Virus record (IMG/VR): IMGVR_UViG_3300047320_000062
Coordinates: 1 to 41,945 of that record
DNA: 41,945 nt
Strand: one strand, 5' to 3'
Source: a virus
Each line of letters starts with the position of its first letter. Position 1 is the stretch's first letter. The position numbers and the translations under genes were made by a program. The notes beneath the pieces were generated by a model. That model saw only the letters and a list, made by a program, of their open reading frames with translations. It did not search any database and was not told the DNA's origin. This document shows, one piece after another, positions 13,212-22,005 of the stretch.

Positions 13212-14192
13212 ATGGCCGTCTCCGGGGCTCTGGCCCAAGCTAGGTATGACGAGACCACCTCGGTTACGCGAGGCGTTCTAGAAGCCGTTCAGGGGCTTTG
13301 GCGCGATGCCACCCCGGACCGGATCCTCAGCGCGATGCAGGGGGAGACCGGCAGGCAGATCCTGAACGCGGTACTTGCCGGGCAACTGTCGGTTGCTCAG
13401 GGTGCCCAATCGTTCGTGAGTAGCGTGATGATGTCTCAGGGTGCGGCATTCGGCCCCCTTGGGCGGCTCGTTCCTGGCTCGCTCGCCGGTCTGGCGTCTG
13501 ACGGCCGGAACCTTGCAACTCTCCTGTATCTACCGGCTGTTACGTCGGCGCAGGGGATTGCTGCGGGCATGACGGCTGAGGATGCGGCAATCCTCGGTCT
13601 CAACCAAATGGCCAAGTTTGTCGCAACGACTCTTGCCGACACGTCCCGCGCTGCTACGTCGGTTGCGATGGCTGCTGAGCCTCGCTGCGTGTCGTACGTG
13701 CGAACGGTGCGTCTTCCGGCTTGCTCGCGTTGCATCATCCTGGCCGGTCGTCAGTACAGCTACAGCGAGGGTTTCAAGCGTCACCCCGGTTGCGATTGCG
13801 GCATGGAACCTATGAGTGACGAGGAGTGGCGTAAGTCGGCTAGCCCGGAGGATTTGTTTAAGCAGATGTCTCCCGAGCAGCAAGACAAGGCATTCGGCAA
13901 GGCCGGTGCTGACGCGCTCCGTAATGGCGCTGACATCGGTCAGGTGGTCAACGCTCGTCGCGGTATGGCTACGGCCACGAACGGCAAGAAGGTTACGACT
14001 GAGGGCACGACCAAGCGCGGTATTGGCGGTAAGGCTCTCGTTCGAAACGGGGCCGAGCTTGAGAAGCAAGCCGGTAAGAAGTACCGGCGTGTCGGTGAAG
14101 CCCGGCTCATGCCCGAACAGATTTTGAAGAACGCTCACGGCGATCGTGAGTTGCAAATCAAGCTTCTCAAGAAGCATGGATACATCGTTTAG
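13212..14192 (+). CDS. MuF-like minor head / capsid maturation protein
   Basis: 326 residues. The N-terminal part is helical (TRGVLEAVQGLWRDATPDRI). Residues about 155-205 hold the Cys/His cluster CVSYVRTVRLPACSRCIIL...FKRHPGCDCGMEP, as in minor head proteins coded next to the portal. The C-terminal tail (KYRRVGEARLMPEQILKNAHGDRELQIKLLKKHGYI) is a small basic module. Its place between portal and scaffold supports the call. It probably enters the prohead with the portal; any enzymatic role is unknown. Confidence 0.85.
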   Translation: MAVSGALAQARYDETTSVTRGVLEAVQGLWRDATPDRILSAMQGETGRQILNAVLAGQLSVAQGAQSFVSSVMMSQGAAFGPLGRLVPGSLAGLASDGRNLATLLYLPAVTSAQGIAAGMTAEDAAILGLNQMAKFVATTLADTSRAATSVAMAAEPRCVSYVRTVRLPACSRCIILAGRQYSYSEGFKRHPGCDCGMEPMSDEEWRKSASPEDLFKQMSPEQQDKAFGKAGADALRNGADIGQVVNARRGMATATNGKKVTTEGTTKRGIGGKALVRNGAELEKQAGKKYRRVGEARLMPEQILKNAHGDRELQIKLLKKHGYIV

Positions 14193-14204
14193 GAGCGATT
14201 CCTA

Positions 14205-14795
14205 GTGCCTGACAACCCCAACCCGAACGGCCCGGCTGACAGCTTGCCCAAGGACGGTGACCCTAACGAGGGCACCGGGAACGCTCCTGAGAACGGCCCT
14301 GAGGGCACGGACGGGAACGAGGGCAAGCCCAAGGATGGTGACACCGACCTTGGCGACGCCGGTAAGAAGGCTCTCAGCGAGGAGCGAGCGGCCCGTAAGG
14401 CTGCTGAGAAGGAACTTGCTGAGATCAAGGCCGAGTCCAACCGGCTACGGCGTACGAATGCTGCCACCAAGGGCACTGACCTTGAGGCCATTCGGGATGA
14501 GATCCGCGCTGAGTTCAACGCAGAACGGCTCAAGGACAAGGTTGCCCTTGCTGCTGCGGGTCGCTTGGCGGATTCGTCGGACGCTGCACGCTTTCTTGAC
14601 CTTGAATCTCTCTCGGCTGACAAGCCGGAAGCGATCAAGGCTGCTCTAGACAAGCTCCTGACCGACCGCCCGTATCTCGCTGCTAAGGGCGGCGAGAAGG
14701 GTTGGGGCGACGTTGGGGGCGCTCAGCGTAAGGCTGTTGAGCCTGAGCCTAAGTCTCCGCTTGACCGTCTGCGTCGCAGCTATGGCAGCAACTGA
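14205..14795 (+). CDS. Capsid scaffolding protein
   Basis: 196 residues from GTG 14205 (AGGAGCG upstream). The first 55 residues are acidic and Pro/Gly/Asn-rich; the centre (SEERAARKAAEKELAEIKAESNRLRR) is a coiled coil; the C-terminus is basic (SPLDRLRRSYGSN). This composition and the place just before the major capsid gene define phage scaffolds. The TGA stop (14793-14795) lies inside operator copy 9. Confidence 0.9.
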   Translation: MPDNPNPNGPADSLPKDGDPNEGTGNAPENGPEGTDGNEGKPKDGDTDLGDAGKKALSEERAARKAAEKELAEIKAESNRLRRTNAATKGTDLEAIRDEIRAEFNAERLKDKVALAAAGRLADSSDAARFLDLESLSADKPEAIKAALDKLLTDRPYLAAKGGEKGWGDVGGAQRKAVEPEPKSPLDRLRRSYGSN

Positions 14796-14807
14796 ATTCA
14801 GTAGTTG
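14786..14807. promoter_or_regulatory. Operator-like palindrome, copy 9, containing the scaffold stop codon
   Basis: Halves CAGCAACTGAA / TTCAGTAGTTG. The left half codes for the last residues and TGA stop of the scaffold gene. It lies 38 nt before the major capsid start. Confidence 0.75.
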
Positions 14808-14844
14808 CTAGCCCCGTTCAATTCACTACGAAAGGTGAGCCCCC

Positions 14845-15789
14845 ATGGCTCTAACTCTGCCTGAGGCTGCAAAGCTCTCTGAGACCGATCTACAGCGTGG
14901 CGTCATTGAGACGTTCGTTCAGGAGTCGCCGGTTCTCGACCGCATCCCGTTCCTGACCATTCAGGGCAACTCGTATGCGTACAACGAGGAGGCGACCCTA
15001 CCGGGTGTCTCGTTCCGTAACGTGAACGAGACCTACACCGAGTCGACCGGTACGGTTAACCAGAAGTCTGAAAGCCTCGTGATTCTCGGTGGCTACGCGG
15101 ATGTTGACCGGTTCATCGTTCAGACTCGCGGCAACCTCAATGATCAGCGCGCTGTTCAGACGCGTATGAAGGTTAAGGCTGCGGCGTACAAGTTCCAGGA
15201 TGCGTTCTTTAACGGTGACACTGCCGTTGACGCCAAGGGCTTTGACGGTCTGAAGAAGCGTCTTACCGGTTCTCAGGTTCTCTCTGCGGGCACGAACGGT
15301 ATGGGTCCGGTTGCGGGTGGCCATGACTTCTTTGACGCTCTAGACGCGCTCATTGCTCAGGTTCCCGGCCTGTCTGCCGGTAATGGCGCCCTGTACGCCA
15401 ACCGTTCGGTTATCGCCAAGGTCAAGAGTTCTGCTCGGCGCCTTGGTGGTGTGGACATGGTCAAGGAAGCCCTAACCGGCAAGATCGTGGCCACGTACAA
15501 CGGCATTCCGCTTCTCGACCCGGGCCAGACTGCGGCCGGTGCGGACATCCTTCCGCAGACCGAGACTCAGGGCACGTCTAACGCTGCGTCCTCGGTCTAC
15601 GCGGTCAAGTTCGGTGCGGACGAGGGCGACCGTGGTGTTACCGGTCTGACCAACGGTGGCGTTCAGGTTCAGGACATGGGTCTACTGACCTCGGCTCCTG
15701 TTTACCGTACGTTCCTTGAGTTCTACACCGGTCTTGCCCTCTTCGGTGGCAAGGCTGCCGGTCGTCTGACTGGCGTCATTGCCGCGTAA
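14845..15789 (+). CDS. Major capsid protein, HK97 fold
   Basis: 314 residues from ATG 14845 with AAAGGTGAG upstream. MALTLPEAAKLSETDLQRGVIETFVQESPVLDRIPF is the start I recall for a family of actinophage coat proteins; then LGGYADVDRFIVQTRGN and a long E-loop-like segment. The predicted fold is HK97-type; there is no N-terminal protease-cleaved delta domain of HK97 size, in line with a separate scaffold. Its codon use is strongly biased, as expected for the most abundant product. Confidence 0.92.
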   Translation: MALTLPEAAKLSETDLQRGVIETFVQESPVLDRIPFLTIQGNSYAYNEEATLPGVSFRNVNETYTESTGTVNQKSESLVILGGYADVDRFIVQTRGNLNDQRAVQTRMKVKAAAYKFQDAFFNGDTAVDAKGFDGLKKRLTGSQVLSAGTNGMGPVAGGHDFFDALDALIAQVPGLSAGNGALYANRSVIAKVKSSARRLGGVDMVKEALTGKIVATYNGIPLLDPGQTAAGADILPQTETQGTSNAASSVYAVKFGADEGDRGVTGLTNGGVQVQDMGLLTSAPVYRTFLEFYTGLALFGGKAAGRLTGVIAA

Positions 15790-15799
15790 GGAGTAGGGG

Positions 15800-15964
15800 T
15801 TGCCACCGCGTAAGAAGGTTGCGACCGCTACCCCCTCGTGTCCGGATTCCTGCGGTTCCTCGTCTCGGGTTGAGAGCTACAACGCTTCTCGCCCGGACGG
15901 GGAACCGGTTCAGGTGGTCCGGTGCATTGAGTGCGGTGCTCAGTCGGTCGATAGCACTTCCTGA
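15800..15964 (+). CDS. Small zinc-ribbon-like protein
   Basis: 54 residues from TTG 15800, with AAGGAG 6-12 nt upstream. Two Cys pairs, PSCPDSCGSS and VRCIECGAQS, are separated by about 25 residues, as in a minimal zinc ribbon. The N-terminus is basic (PPRKKVATAT). The TGA stop (15962-15964) lies within operator copy 10. Its place between major capsid and connector is often held by head decoration or small accessory proteins; function unknown. Confidence 0.7.
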   Translation: MPPRKKVATATPSCPDSCGSSSRVESYNASRPDGEPVQVVRCIECGAQSVDSTS

Positions 15965-15976
15965 ATTCAGGAGTTG
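15955..15976. promoter_or_regulatory. Operator-like palindrome, copy 10, containing a stop codon
   Basis: Halves CACTTCCTGAA / TTCAGGAGTTG. The left half contains the TGA of the zinc-ribbon gene; the right half supplies AGGAG, the ribosome site of the connector gene starting at 15982. Confidence 0.72.
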
Positions 15977-15981
15977 GTCTA

Positions 15982-16548
15982 GTGCCGGGTCTACCACCCC
16001 TTGCAACTATTGATGAGCTAGCGACTTGGATGCAGGTGGACCCGGCTTCACTTCCGGTGTCTGCGTCGCTAGCGCTTGACACTGCATCTGCGATTATCCG
16101 GGCTGAGGCTCGGCAGCATTTCACGCGCCGTTCAACCACGGTGACGCTCTATCCTGAGTCGGTCACGTCGTGGGGGAGTGTGGCTCACGTTCGTACGTGG
16201 GTTGTTCTCCCTCAGCGTCCAGTCATTGAGGTTGCGTCAGTCGTTGACGACGAGGGGGCGCCGGTTGCGTACAAGCTAGTGCGGGACACGCTGACCCTTG
16301 AGCGGGTCTGTGAGGCTGTCTCCGTGACGTACACGCACGGGTACGCGGAAGTGCCCGGGGACGTTAAGGCGGTCGCTCTAAGCGCTGCCTCACGCGTCCT
16401 GAACAACCCTGCCGACATTCGCCAAGAGGCGGTAGGCAGTCTGTCAGTCACGTATGCCGCTGAGACCATCGGCGCATCTCTTGCCCCTGCGGACAAGGAT
16501 CTACTTGCCCGCTACCGGCGCCGTGCGTCCACTGTGAGGCTCGGATGA
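15982..16548 (+). CDS. Head-tail connector (adaptor) protein
   Basis: 188 residues from GTG 15982. LPPLATIDELATWMQVDPASLPVSASLALDTASAIIRAEARQHF followed by a beta segment and the C-terminal helix (DKDLLARYRRR) resembles the SPP1 gp15 / HK97 gp6 adaptor group. It forms the ring beneath the portal. The ribosome site lies in operator copy 10. It overlaps the next gene by 4 nt (ATGA). Confidence 0.82.
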   Translation: MPGLPPLATIDELATWMQVDPASLPVSASLALDTASAIIRAEARQHFTRRSTTVTLYPESVTSWGSVAHVRTWVVLPQRPVIEVASVVDDEGAPVAYKLVRDTLTLERVCEAVSVTYTHGYAEVPGDVKAVALSAASRVLNNPADIRQEAVGSLSVTYAAETIGASLAPADKDLLARYRRRASTVRLG

Positions 16549-16889
16549 GTCTCCTAACGGCCGATACGGCAACGGTTGTCCGGGCCCCGTACAAGACAGA
16601 CAAGTACGGGAACACGTCGACTGAGCGCGATTGGTCTAAGGCCGTTCGGTCCCCGTTGGTCGGTGTGAGTTTCCAGCCGGATTCCAGCACTGAGCCAACG
16701 GGGGACCGGCCCTTTGTGGTCACTGGTTATCGACTGATCACGCATCGGGGCATGGACGCTGACATTCTCCCGACCGACCGGGTTGAGGCGTACGGCATGA
16801 CCCTTGAGGTTGATGGGGAGGTTGCTCGGTTCCGCCTTGGTGGCCGTGTCCATCACGTTGAGGTACGGCTTAAGAGGGTGACACCGTGA
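16545..16889 (+). CDS. Head-tail stopper protein
   Basis: 114 residues, mostly beta (RAPYKTDKYGNTSTERDWSKAVRSPLVGVSFQPDSS, VEAYGMTLEVDGEVARFRLGGRVHHVEVRLKRV). Length, position and composition match SPP1 gp16-like stoppers that close the filled head. Four-nucleotide overlaps on both sides show tight translational coupling. Confidence 0.78.
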   Translation: MSLLTADTATVVRAPYKTDKYGNTSTERDWSKAVRSPLVGVSFQPDSSTEPTGDRPFVVTGYRLITHRGMDADILPTDRVEAYGMTLEVDGEVARFRLGGRVHHVEVRLKRVTP

Positions 16890-17143
16890 GCAACGTTCGC
16901 ATCACGTACAACTTTGATTTCATCCGCTCTCTCCCAAAGAACGTCAAGGCCGGGCATGTGGTTTTGGCTGAGGCTAACCGCATGAAAAGCGGAGTTGAGG
17001 GGGAGGGAGTTGAGGCCAGGATTGACTATCAGGCTGACGGTTCCCGCTTCCGTGCCGCAGTGATTGCCGGTTACGAGGAGACGGCTACCGCTGAGAACAC
17101 CCGTAAGGCTCTCCTGAGGAATCTAGGGGGCTCGGGTGGGTAA
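16886..17143 (+). CDS. Small neck / tail-completion protein, HK97 gp10-like position
   Basis: 85 residues from GTG 16886. MSNVRITYNFDFIRSLPKNVKAGHVVLAEANRMKSG suggests a mixed alpha/beta neck protein. Sequence support is weak; the call rests mainly on its place between stopper and tail terminator, where HK97 gp10-like proteins are normally found. It is somewhat shorter than that family. Confidence 0.55.
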   Translation: MSNVRITYNFDFIRSLPKNVKAGHVVLAEANRMKSGVEGEGVEARIDYQADGSRFRAAVIAGYEETATAENTRKALLRNLGGSGG

Positions 17144-17525
17144 GCCGGTGGTGTTCTTCCCGGACGCCGTTCTAGTGGCTATTCAGTACCTCAGGGGCGC
17201 GCTTGGTGTCCCTGCCTATTCGCAGGTGCCTGAGGTTCTGCCCGCTGAGTTCATTCGGGTTGAGCGCTTGGGTGGCATGCGAAACACGCTCGTTACGGAC
17301 CGACCCCGTATCGACATTGAGTGTTGGTCGGATAGCGAGGAAGACGCGGAAGCGTTGATGAGTCGGGCTCGCGCTTACGCGCTCGCTATGGCCGGTAAGC
17401 GTGGCGACACCACGGTTTACAACGTGGCTGAGGTCACCGGCCCTCAGTACCTCCCGCATGCGGAATCGGGCAAGGCCCGTTACGTGTTCGCGGTCGAGTT
17501 TTCAACCCGTGCCCTTGCAATGTGA
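17136..17525 (+). CDS. Tail terminator protein
   Basis: 129 residues from GTG 17136. DAVLVAIQYLRGALGVPAYSQVPEVLPAEFIRVERLGGMRN and then RIDIECWSDSEEDAEALMSRARAYALAM give the alpha/beta layout of lambda gpU / SPP1 gp17 type terminators. It caps the tail tube. It overlaps the gene before it by 8 nt and is followed by hairpin element A (17529-17563). Confidence 0.85.
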   Translation: MGKPVVFFPDAVLVAIQYLRGALGVPAYSQVPEVLPAEFIRVERLGGMRNTLVTDRPRIDIECWSDSEEDAEALMSRARAYALAMAGKRGDTTVYNVAEVTGPQYLPHAESGKARYVFAVEFSTRALAM

Positions 17526-17528
17526 CCC

Positions 17529-17563
17529 TGCGTATACCGCCGGCACGGGATTTCATATACGCA
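17529..17563 (+). repeat. Conserved-loop hairpin element, copy A
   Basis: Stem TGCGTATA (17529-17536) with TATACGCA (17556-17563). The enclosed sequence begins CC and continues GCCGGCACGGGATTT, nearly the loop found at 38796-38810 and, inverted, at 28172-28186. It stands between the tail terminator and the tail tube genes. Confidence 0.75.
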
Positions 17564-17583
17564 CAGTGACGAAAGGCTGAACC

Positions 17584-18150
17584 GTGGCAGGTGACATCGC
17601 CAACCCCCGCCTATGGGAAGGCGCGGACCTTTGGACCGCTCCTGTAGGTACCGCGCTTCCGACGACTCTCGACGTTGCTATGTCGACCGTTTCGGATTGG
17701 AAGGCCGTTGGTCTTCTTTCTGAGGACGGCGCGAGTGAGGCTCGGGACGAGGATTCGAGCGACTTCTATGCGTGGGGCGGCAAGCTCATTCGCACGCAGC
17801 GAAGCAAGCACAAGCGGAGCATTTCCGTTACGTGCCTTGAGGACAACCTAGTCGTCTTCGGGCTCGTCAACCCGGGTTCCACCGTGTCGACTACGGCCGG
17901 TGTTAACACCCGCACCATCAAGATTCCAAAGAGCGAGAAGCGCTCGTTCACCCTTGAGCTAGTCGACGGCGACGTTAAGAAGCGTCGGCACATTCCCACG
18001 GGTGAGATCACGGAGGTTGGTGAGGTCACGCTCTCTGAGTCTGACCTGAGCGCGTATGAGCTAACCATCACCATTTACCCGTCTGTTGACGACGTGCTTT
18101 ACGTCGACTACGACAACGACCCTCAGGGTGCTGTGCCGGAAGCTGGCTAA
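17584..18150 (+). CDS. Major tail (tube) protein
   Basis: 188 residues from GTG 17584 (GAAAGGCTG upstream). NPRLWEGADLWTAPVGTALPTTLDVA, then WKAVGLLSEDGASEARDEDSSDFYAWGGKLIRTQRSKHKRSISVTCLEDN is the typical actinophage tube protein layout, with a beta-sandwich ending GAVPEAG. It polymerises around the tape measure. It stands alone between hairpin A and operator copy 11, as is fitting for a gene with separate expression level. Confidence 0.9.
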   Translation: MAGDIANPRLWEGADLWTAPVGTALPTTLDVAMSTVSDWKAVGLLSEDGASEARDEDSSDFYAWGGKLIRTQRSKHKRSISVTCLEDNLVVFGLVNPGSTVSTTAGVNTRTIKIPKSEKRSFTLELVDGDVKKRRHIPTGEITEVGEVTLSESDLSAYELTITIYPSVDDVLYVDYDNDPQGAVPEAG

Positions 18151-18151
18151 G

Positions 18152-18173
18152 CACTTCCTGAATTCAGTACCTG
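18152..18173. promoter_or_regulatory. Operator-like palindrome, copy 11
   Basis: Halves CACTTCCTGAA / TTCAGTACCTG, 1 nt after the tail tube stop. Confidence 0.75.
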
Positions 18174-18206
18174 ATACCCCAACACCCCAAGATTAGGAGC
18201 GTTCCC

Positions 18207-18461
18207 GTGCCCACGAAGAACGACGTTACCGGCAAGGCCCATGCTGTTGAGTTCAACGGCGACACGTTCGAGGTTCCGCCCGCTGAGGAATGGGACATCG
18301 ACGTTCTAGAGGCCATTGACGAGAACAAGCTAACCCACGCTCTCAAGGCGCTGCTTGGTGAAGACCAGTATGCAACCTTCCGAGTGACCAACAAGAAGGT
18401 CAAGGATCTTGGCGCGTTCTTCGAGGTTGCCGGTAAGTCGGTGAGTGCGGGAAACTCCTAA
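18207..18461 (+). CDS. Tail assembly chaperone, G-type (zero-frame product)
   Basis: 84 residues from GTG 18207 (AGGAGCG upstream). The domain VEFNGDTFEVPPAEEWDIDVLEAIDENKLTHALKALLGEDQYATF is typical of the short product of the two tail assembly chaperones. Near the 3' end the zero-frame codons G GGA AAC (18449-18455) form a slippery heptamer followed two codons later by TAA, so a share of ribosomes would shift -1 into the T frame. Confidence 0.9.
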   Translation: MPTKNDVTGKAHAVEFNGDTFEVPPAEEWDIDVLEAIDENKLTHALKALLGEDQYATFRVTNKKVKDLGAFFEVAGKSVSAGNS

Positions 18462-18841
18462 CCCTTCTCGCGTTCCTTCGGGAACACGGGGACGCTGTTG
18501 AGGCTGATCTAGCCTTTCGGGGTATTGACCTACTCGACATGTGGCGGGGGACTCTGAGCCCCCGCCGTGTGGACGTTCTCATTCGCGGGCTACCGCCCGA
18601 TTCTGCGACTCGCCAAGCGATGAACGGTGAGCCGCTTTGGTCTCGTACTGATTTCATCCTCGCTGACCTTGTGGACTCTACGAACGCTGTTCAGTGGACG
18701 ATTGCGAACAAGGATCTAGAGCGGCGTAACCGGCAGGCAACGCCTGACCCGTACCCGCGACCGGGGTTGACCAAGTCGACCAAGAGGGAAATCACAGCGG
18801 CTGATCTGCTCGCGTTCCGCGAACGTACGAAGGGGGCTTAA
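18207..18841 (+). CDS. Tail assembly chaperone, GT-type frameshift product
   Basis: Joining 18207-18455 to 18455-18841 by a -1 slip gives about 211 residues. The new frame continues at once in good sequence: LLTLLAFLREHGDAVEADL, AFRGIDLLDMWRGTLSPRR and on to the end, with no start codon needed. The T part carries WRGxLSPRRxxVLIRGLPPDSA, typical of actinophage T domains. Order (before the tape measure), direction (-1) and heptamer (XXXYYYZ) all match the known G/GT rule of long-tailed phages. The TAA overlaps the ATG of the tape measure gene (TAATG). Confidence 0.88.
18449..18455 (+). promoter_or_regulatory. -1 programmed frameshift slippery site G GGA AAC
   Basis: The heptamer GGGAAAC is in the correct phase (zero-frame codons GGA AAC). 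TAA is at 18459. Downstream TTCTCGCGTTCCTTCGGGAA can fold into a short stem (TTCC/GGAA) as a possible stimulator. Confidence 0.88.
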
Positions 18842-21800
18842 TGCCTGCGCCGGAAATCGCAGTTGCGTATGTCTCCATTGTTCCGGAGATTCAGGGTTTC
18901 GCTCGTGATCTGCGCGCACAGATCGTTGGTCCGGCGGCTGACGCCGGTGACCAAGCGGGTGAGGCCGCCGGTGGTGGGCTTAAGGACAAGCTTAAGGCGG
19001 GTGCTGCGGCGGCGGGTATTGCTGCCGGTGCGGTGCTCGCCAAGGGCATTGCTGACGCCATCGAACAGGCGGACATCACTAAGAAGCTACAGGCTCAGCT
19101 TGGGGCTTCTGGTAAGGACGCTAAGCGTTACGGCGACGTGGCTGGAAAGCTGTACGCCAAGGGTGTTACCGAGAACTTTGAGCAGGGTGCTGAGGCTATC
19201 CGCTCTGTGGTTAACGGTGGCCTCGTCAAGCCGGACGCTACGAACAAGCAACTTGAGTCCATCGCAACCAAGATGAGCGACGTTGCTACCACGTTCGGAA
19301 CCGATATGGGCATGCAGACTCAGGCCGTGTCTGCGCTCATGAAGAACGGTCTAGCGAAGAACGCCAACGAGGCGCTTGACGTGATTACGACCGGCATGCA
19401 GAAGCTAGGACCGAACGCAGACGACTTGCTTGAGACGTTCCAGGAATACCCGGTACAGCTCAAGAAGCTCGGTCTAGATTCCAAGACGGCTATGGGTCTC
19501 TTCTCTCAGGGTCTCAAGGGTGGTGCCCGTGATACGGACATCATCGCTGATGCCATGAAGGAATTCTCTATCCGCTCCATTGACATGAGCGACGGTTCCC
19601 GAGCCGCGTACAAGTCAATTGGTCTGGACGCTCAGACCATGGAAAAGATGATCGGTAAGGGTGGCTCGTCTGCCACCAAGGGGCTTGACATGGTCCTTGA
19701 CAAGCTCCGTGGGATTCACGACCCGGTTAAGCGTGAGGCTGCTGCGGTTGGTCTGTTCGGTACTCAGGCTGAGGATTTGGGTTCGGCCCTATTCGACCTT
19801 GACCCGAGCAAGGCTGTTGCTGCGGCCGGTAAGACCGAGGGTGCGGCGGGGAAGCTTGGTAAGACGCTCCGTAGTGGGCCTATCTATCAGATCAAGACTT
19901 TCGCCAAGACGCTACAGCAAGACCTAGTTGAGGTAATCGGCAAGTACCTCATTCCTGCCCTGACTAAGGTCGGGGAGTTCGGCAAGGCTGCTTGGTCTTG
20001 GATGAAGGATAACCAGGGTTGGCTACTCCCGTTCGCTGCGGGTATTACGGCCATTGCTGTTTCTGTCGCGCTCTATACGGGCGTGGTGCGTACGGTCTCC
20101 GCTGTTACTAAGGCGTGGGCGGCTATTCAGGCAGCGTTCAACGCCGTTATGGCAATGAACCCTATTGCCCTCGTCGTGCTCGCCCTGGTGGGCCTTGCTG
20201 CGGCCCTGTACGTGGCCTATCAGAAGTCGGAAACCTTCCGCTCGATCGTTCAGGCTGCTTGGGCTGCTATCCAGACGGCTGCTAGCTACGCATGGAATGT
20301 TGTCCTTAAGCCCATCTTTACGGCTCTCGCGGATATCGTGAAGTGGATTTACGGCACGATTATCAAGCCGATCTTTGGGTTGATTGTCGGTGTGGTCAAG
20401 GTCCTTTGGGCCGGGTTCAAGCTGTACATCAATTTCATCATCGGCATTTTCAAGACGCTTGGCAGCACTGCTAAGTGGCTTTGGAATAACGCGATCAAGC
20501 CGTTCTTTGGGTTCATTGCCGATAAGGCTAAGTGGCTTTGGAACAATGGCGTCAAGCCGTTCTTTGGCTATTTCGTCGGGGGCATCAAGCAGCTCGGTAA
20601 GTGGGCCAAGTGGCTTTGGGATAACGGGATTAAGCCCCCGTTCACTTTCATTGCCGATAAGGCCAAGTGGCTTTGGAACAAGGGTGTCAAGCCTGCTTTT
20701 GACGCGCTCAAGGGTGGCGTCAAGAAGGTTGGCGAGGCATTCACGGCCGCTAAGGACCTCATTGGTAAGCAGTGGACCAAGCTCTCTGATATCGCCAAGA
20801 AGCCTATTAAGTTCATCGTGAACACGGTGTACTCAAAGGGCATCGTTCCCATGTGGAACAAGATTGCAGGCGCATTCGGAGCCCCTGAGCTTAAGCCTTT
20901 GAAGTTTGCGACCGGCGGTATCCTCCCGGGTTACACCCCGGGGCGTGACGTTCACCTAGCGGCTCTGTCCGGTGGTGAAGCTGTGATGCGTCCTGAGTGG
21001 ACGCGTGCCATGGGTCCGGGCTATGTGAACAGTATGAACGCGCTAGCCCGTAAGGGTGGCGTTGGCGCTGTTCAGAAGGCTATGGGCGGCGGGCTTCCGG
21101 CGTTCAAGAACGGTGGCATTTTCGGTTGGATCGGTTCTGCCGGTTCGGCTCTAAAGGGTGCCGGTTCTAAGGCGTGGGAAGGCATCAAGAAGGGTGCCTC
21201 TTGGCTGGGGGACACGCTTGAGGCTTCCGCGCGAGCGGGTGTCAAGCATGTCGTCAACCCGCTTATCGGCATGATCCCGGGTACCGATTCCGGGTTCGGG
21301 AAGATGGCTAAGAACATCCCGAACAAGATCGTTGATTCGATCTTTGGCTATTCCAAGAAGGCGGACAAGAAGAACGACGCTTCCCCGAATATCCACTACA
21401 AGCCGGGTGCCGGTGTTGCTCAGTGGAAGGGTGTTGTTCTCAAGGCTCTTGGGATGGTTGGTCAGCCTGCCTCGCTGCTGAATACGGTTCTGCGCCGTAT
21501 GAATCAGGAGTCGGGCGGTAACCCCAAGGCCATCAACAATTGGGATATCAACGCCAAGAACGGTGTTCCGTCCAAGGGTCTTATGCAGGTGATTGACCCT
21601 ACGTTCAACGCGTACGCGGGCAAGCTCCGTGGTCGTGGTGTTTGGGACCCGCTAGCGAACGTCTACGCCTCTATGCGCTATGCAATGTCGCGTTACGGTT
21701 CGCTGTCTTCCGCGTACAACCGTACGGGCGGATACGACAACGGCGGTTTTCTACAGCCGGGGGCGACCCTTTCGGCTAACGACTCGGGTAAGCCTGAGCC

Positions 21801-22005
21801 GGTTTTCACCGCTAGTCAGTGGTCGCAGATTTCCACACTGGCTAACCGGGGCATGGTTGCCGGTAACGGTGGCCTACAGCCGGGGGACACGCTCATTCTG
21901 TCGCCCGATGGGCGCACGCAGTTTGAGGCGTACGTTGACCGGCGCGCGGATGACCGGATCCATAAGGGGCTAATCGGTCCCGCTTCTCTCGGAAGGGTTC
22001 TGTAG
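18841..22005 (+). CDS. Tape measure protein with lytic transglycosylase domain
   Basis: 1054 residues, the longest gene, setting tail length. The N-terminal half is Ala/Gly/Lys-rich helix. Two hydrophobic segments occur near residues 395-425 (LLPFAAGITAIAVSVALYTG) and 440-462 (NPIALVVLALVGLAAALYVA). Between about 545 and 630 a tandem repeat reads KWLWNNAIKPFFGFIADKA with four related units (KWLWNNGVKPFFG, KWLWDNGIKPPF, KWLWNKGVKPAF). Residues about 855-970 form a goose-type/SLT transglycosylase domain with the catalytic Glu in MNQESGGN and the GLMQVIDPTFNAY motif, which would open peptidoglycan during DNA entry. The end (GDTLILSPDGRTQFEAYV) is a common tape-measure tail. Confidence 0.94.
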   Translation: MPAPEIAVAYVSIVPEIQGFARDLRAQIVGPAADAGDQAGEAAGGGLKDKLKAGAAAAGIAAGAVLAKGIADAIEQADITKKLQAQLGASGKDAKRYGDVAGKLYAKGVTENFEQGAEAIRSVVNGGLVKPDATNKQLESIATKMSDVATTFGTDMGMQTQAVSALMKNGLAKNANEALDVITTGMQKLGPNADDLLETFQEYPVQLKKLGLDSKTAMGLFSQGLKGGARDTDIIADAMKEFSIRSIDMSDGSRAAYKSIGLDAQTMEKMIGKGGSSATKGLDMVLDKLRGIHDPVKREAAAVGLFGTQAEDLGSALFDLDPSKAVAAAGKTEGAAGKLGKTLRSGPIYQIKTFAKTLQQDLVEVIGKYLIPALTKVGEFGKAAWSWMKDNQGWLLPFAAGITAIAVSVALYTGVVRTVSAVTKAWAAIQAAFNAVMAMNPIALVVLALVGLAAALYVAYQKSETFRSIVQAAWAAIQTAASYAWNVVLKPIFTALADIVKWIYGTIIKPIFGLIVGVVKVLWAGFKLYINFIIGIFKTLGSTAKWLWNNAIKPFFGFIADKAKWLWNNGVKPFFGYFVGGIKQLGKWAKWLWDNGIKPPFTFIADKAKWLWNKGVKPAFDALKGGVKKVGEAFTAAKDLIGKQWTKLSDIAKKPIKFIVNTVYSKGIVPMWNKIAGAFGAPELKPLKFATGGILPGYTPGRDVHLAALSGGEAVMRPEWTRAMGPGYVNSMNALARKGGVGAVQKAMGGGLPAFKNGGIFGWIGSAGSALKGAGSKAWEGIKKGASWLGDTLEASARAGVKHVVNPLIGMIPGTDSGFGKMAKNIPNKIVDSIFGYSKKADKKNDASPNIHYKPGAGVAQWKGVVLKALGMVGQPASLLNTVLRRMNQESGGNPKAINNWDINAKNGVPSKGLMQVIDPTFNAYAGKLRGRGVWDPLANVYASMRYAMSRYGSLSSAYNRTGGYDNGGFLQPGATLSANDSGKPEPVFTASQWSQISTLANRGMVAGNGGLQPGDTLILSPDGRTQFEAYVDRRADDRIHKGLIGPASLGRVL

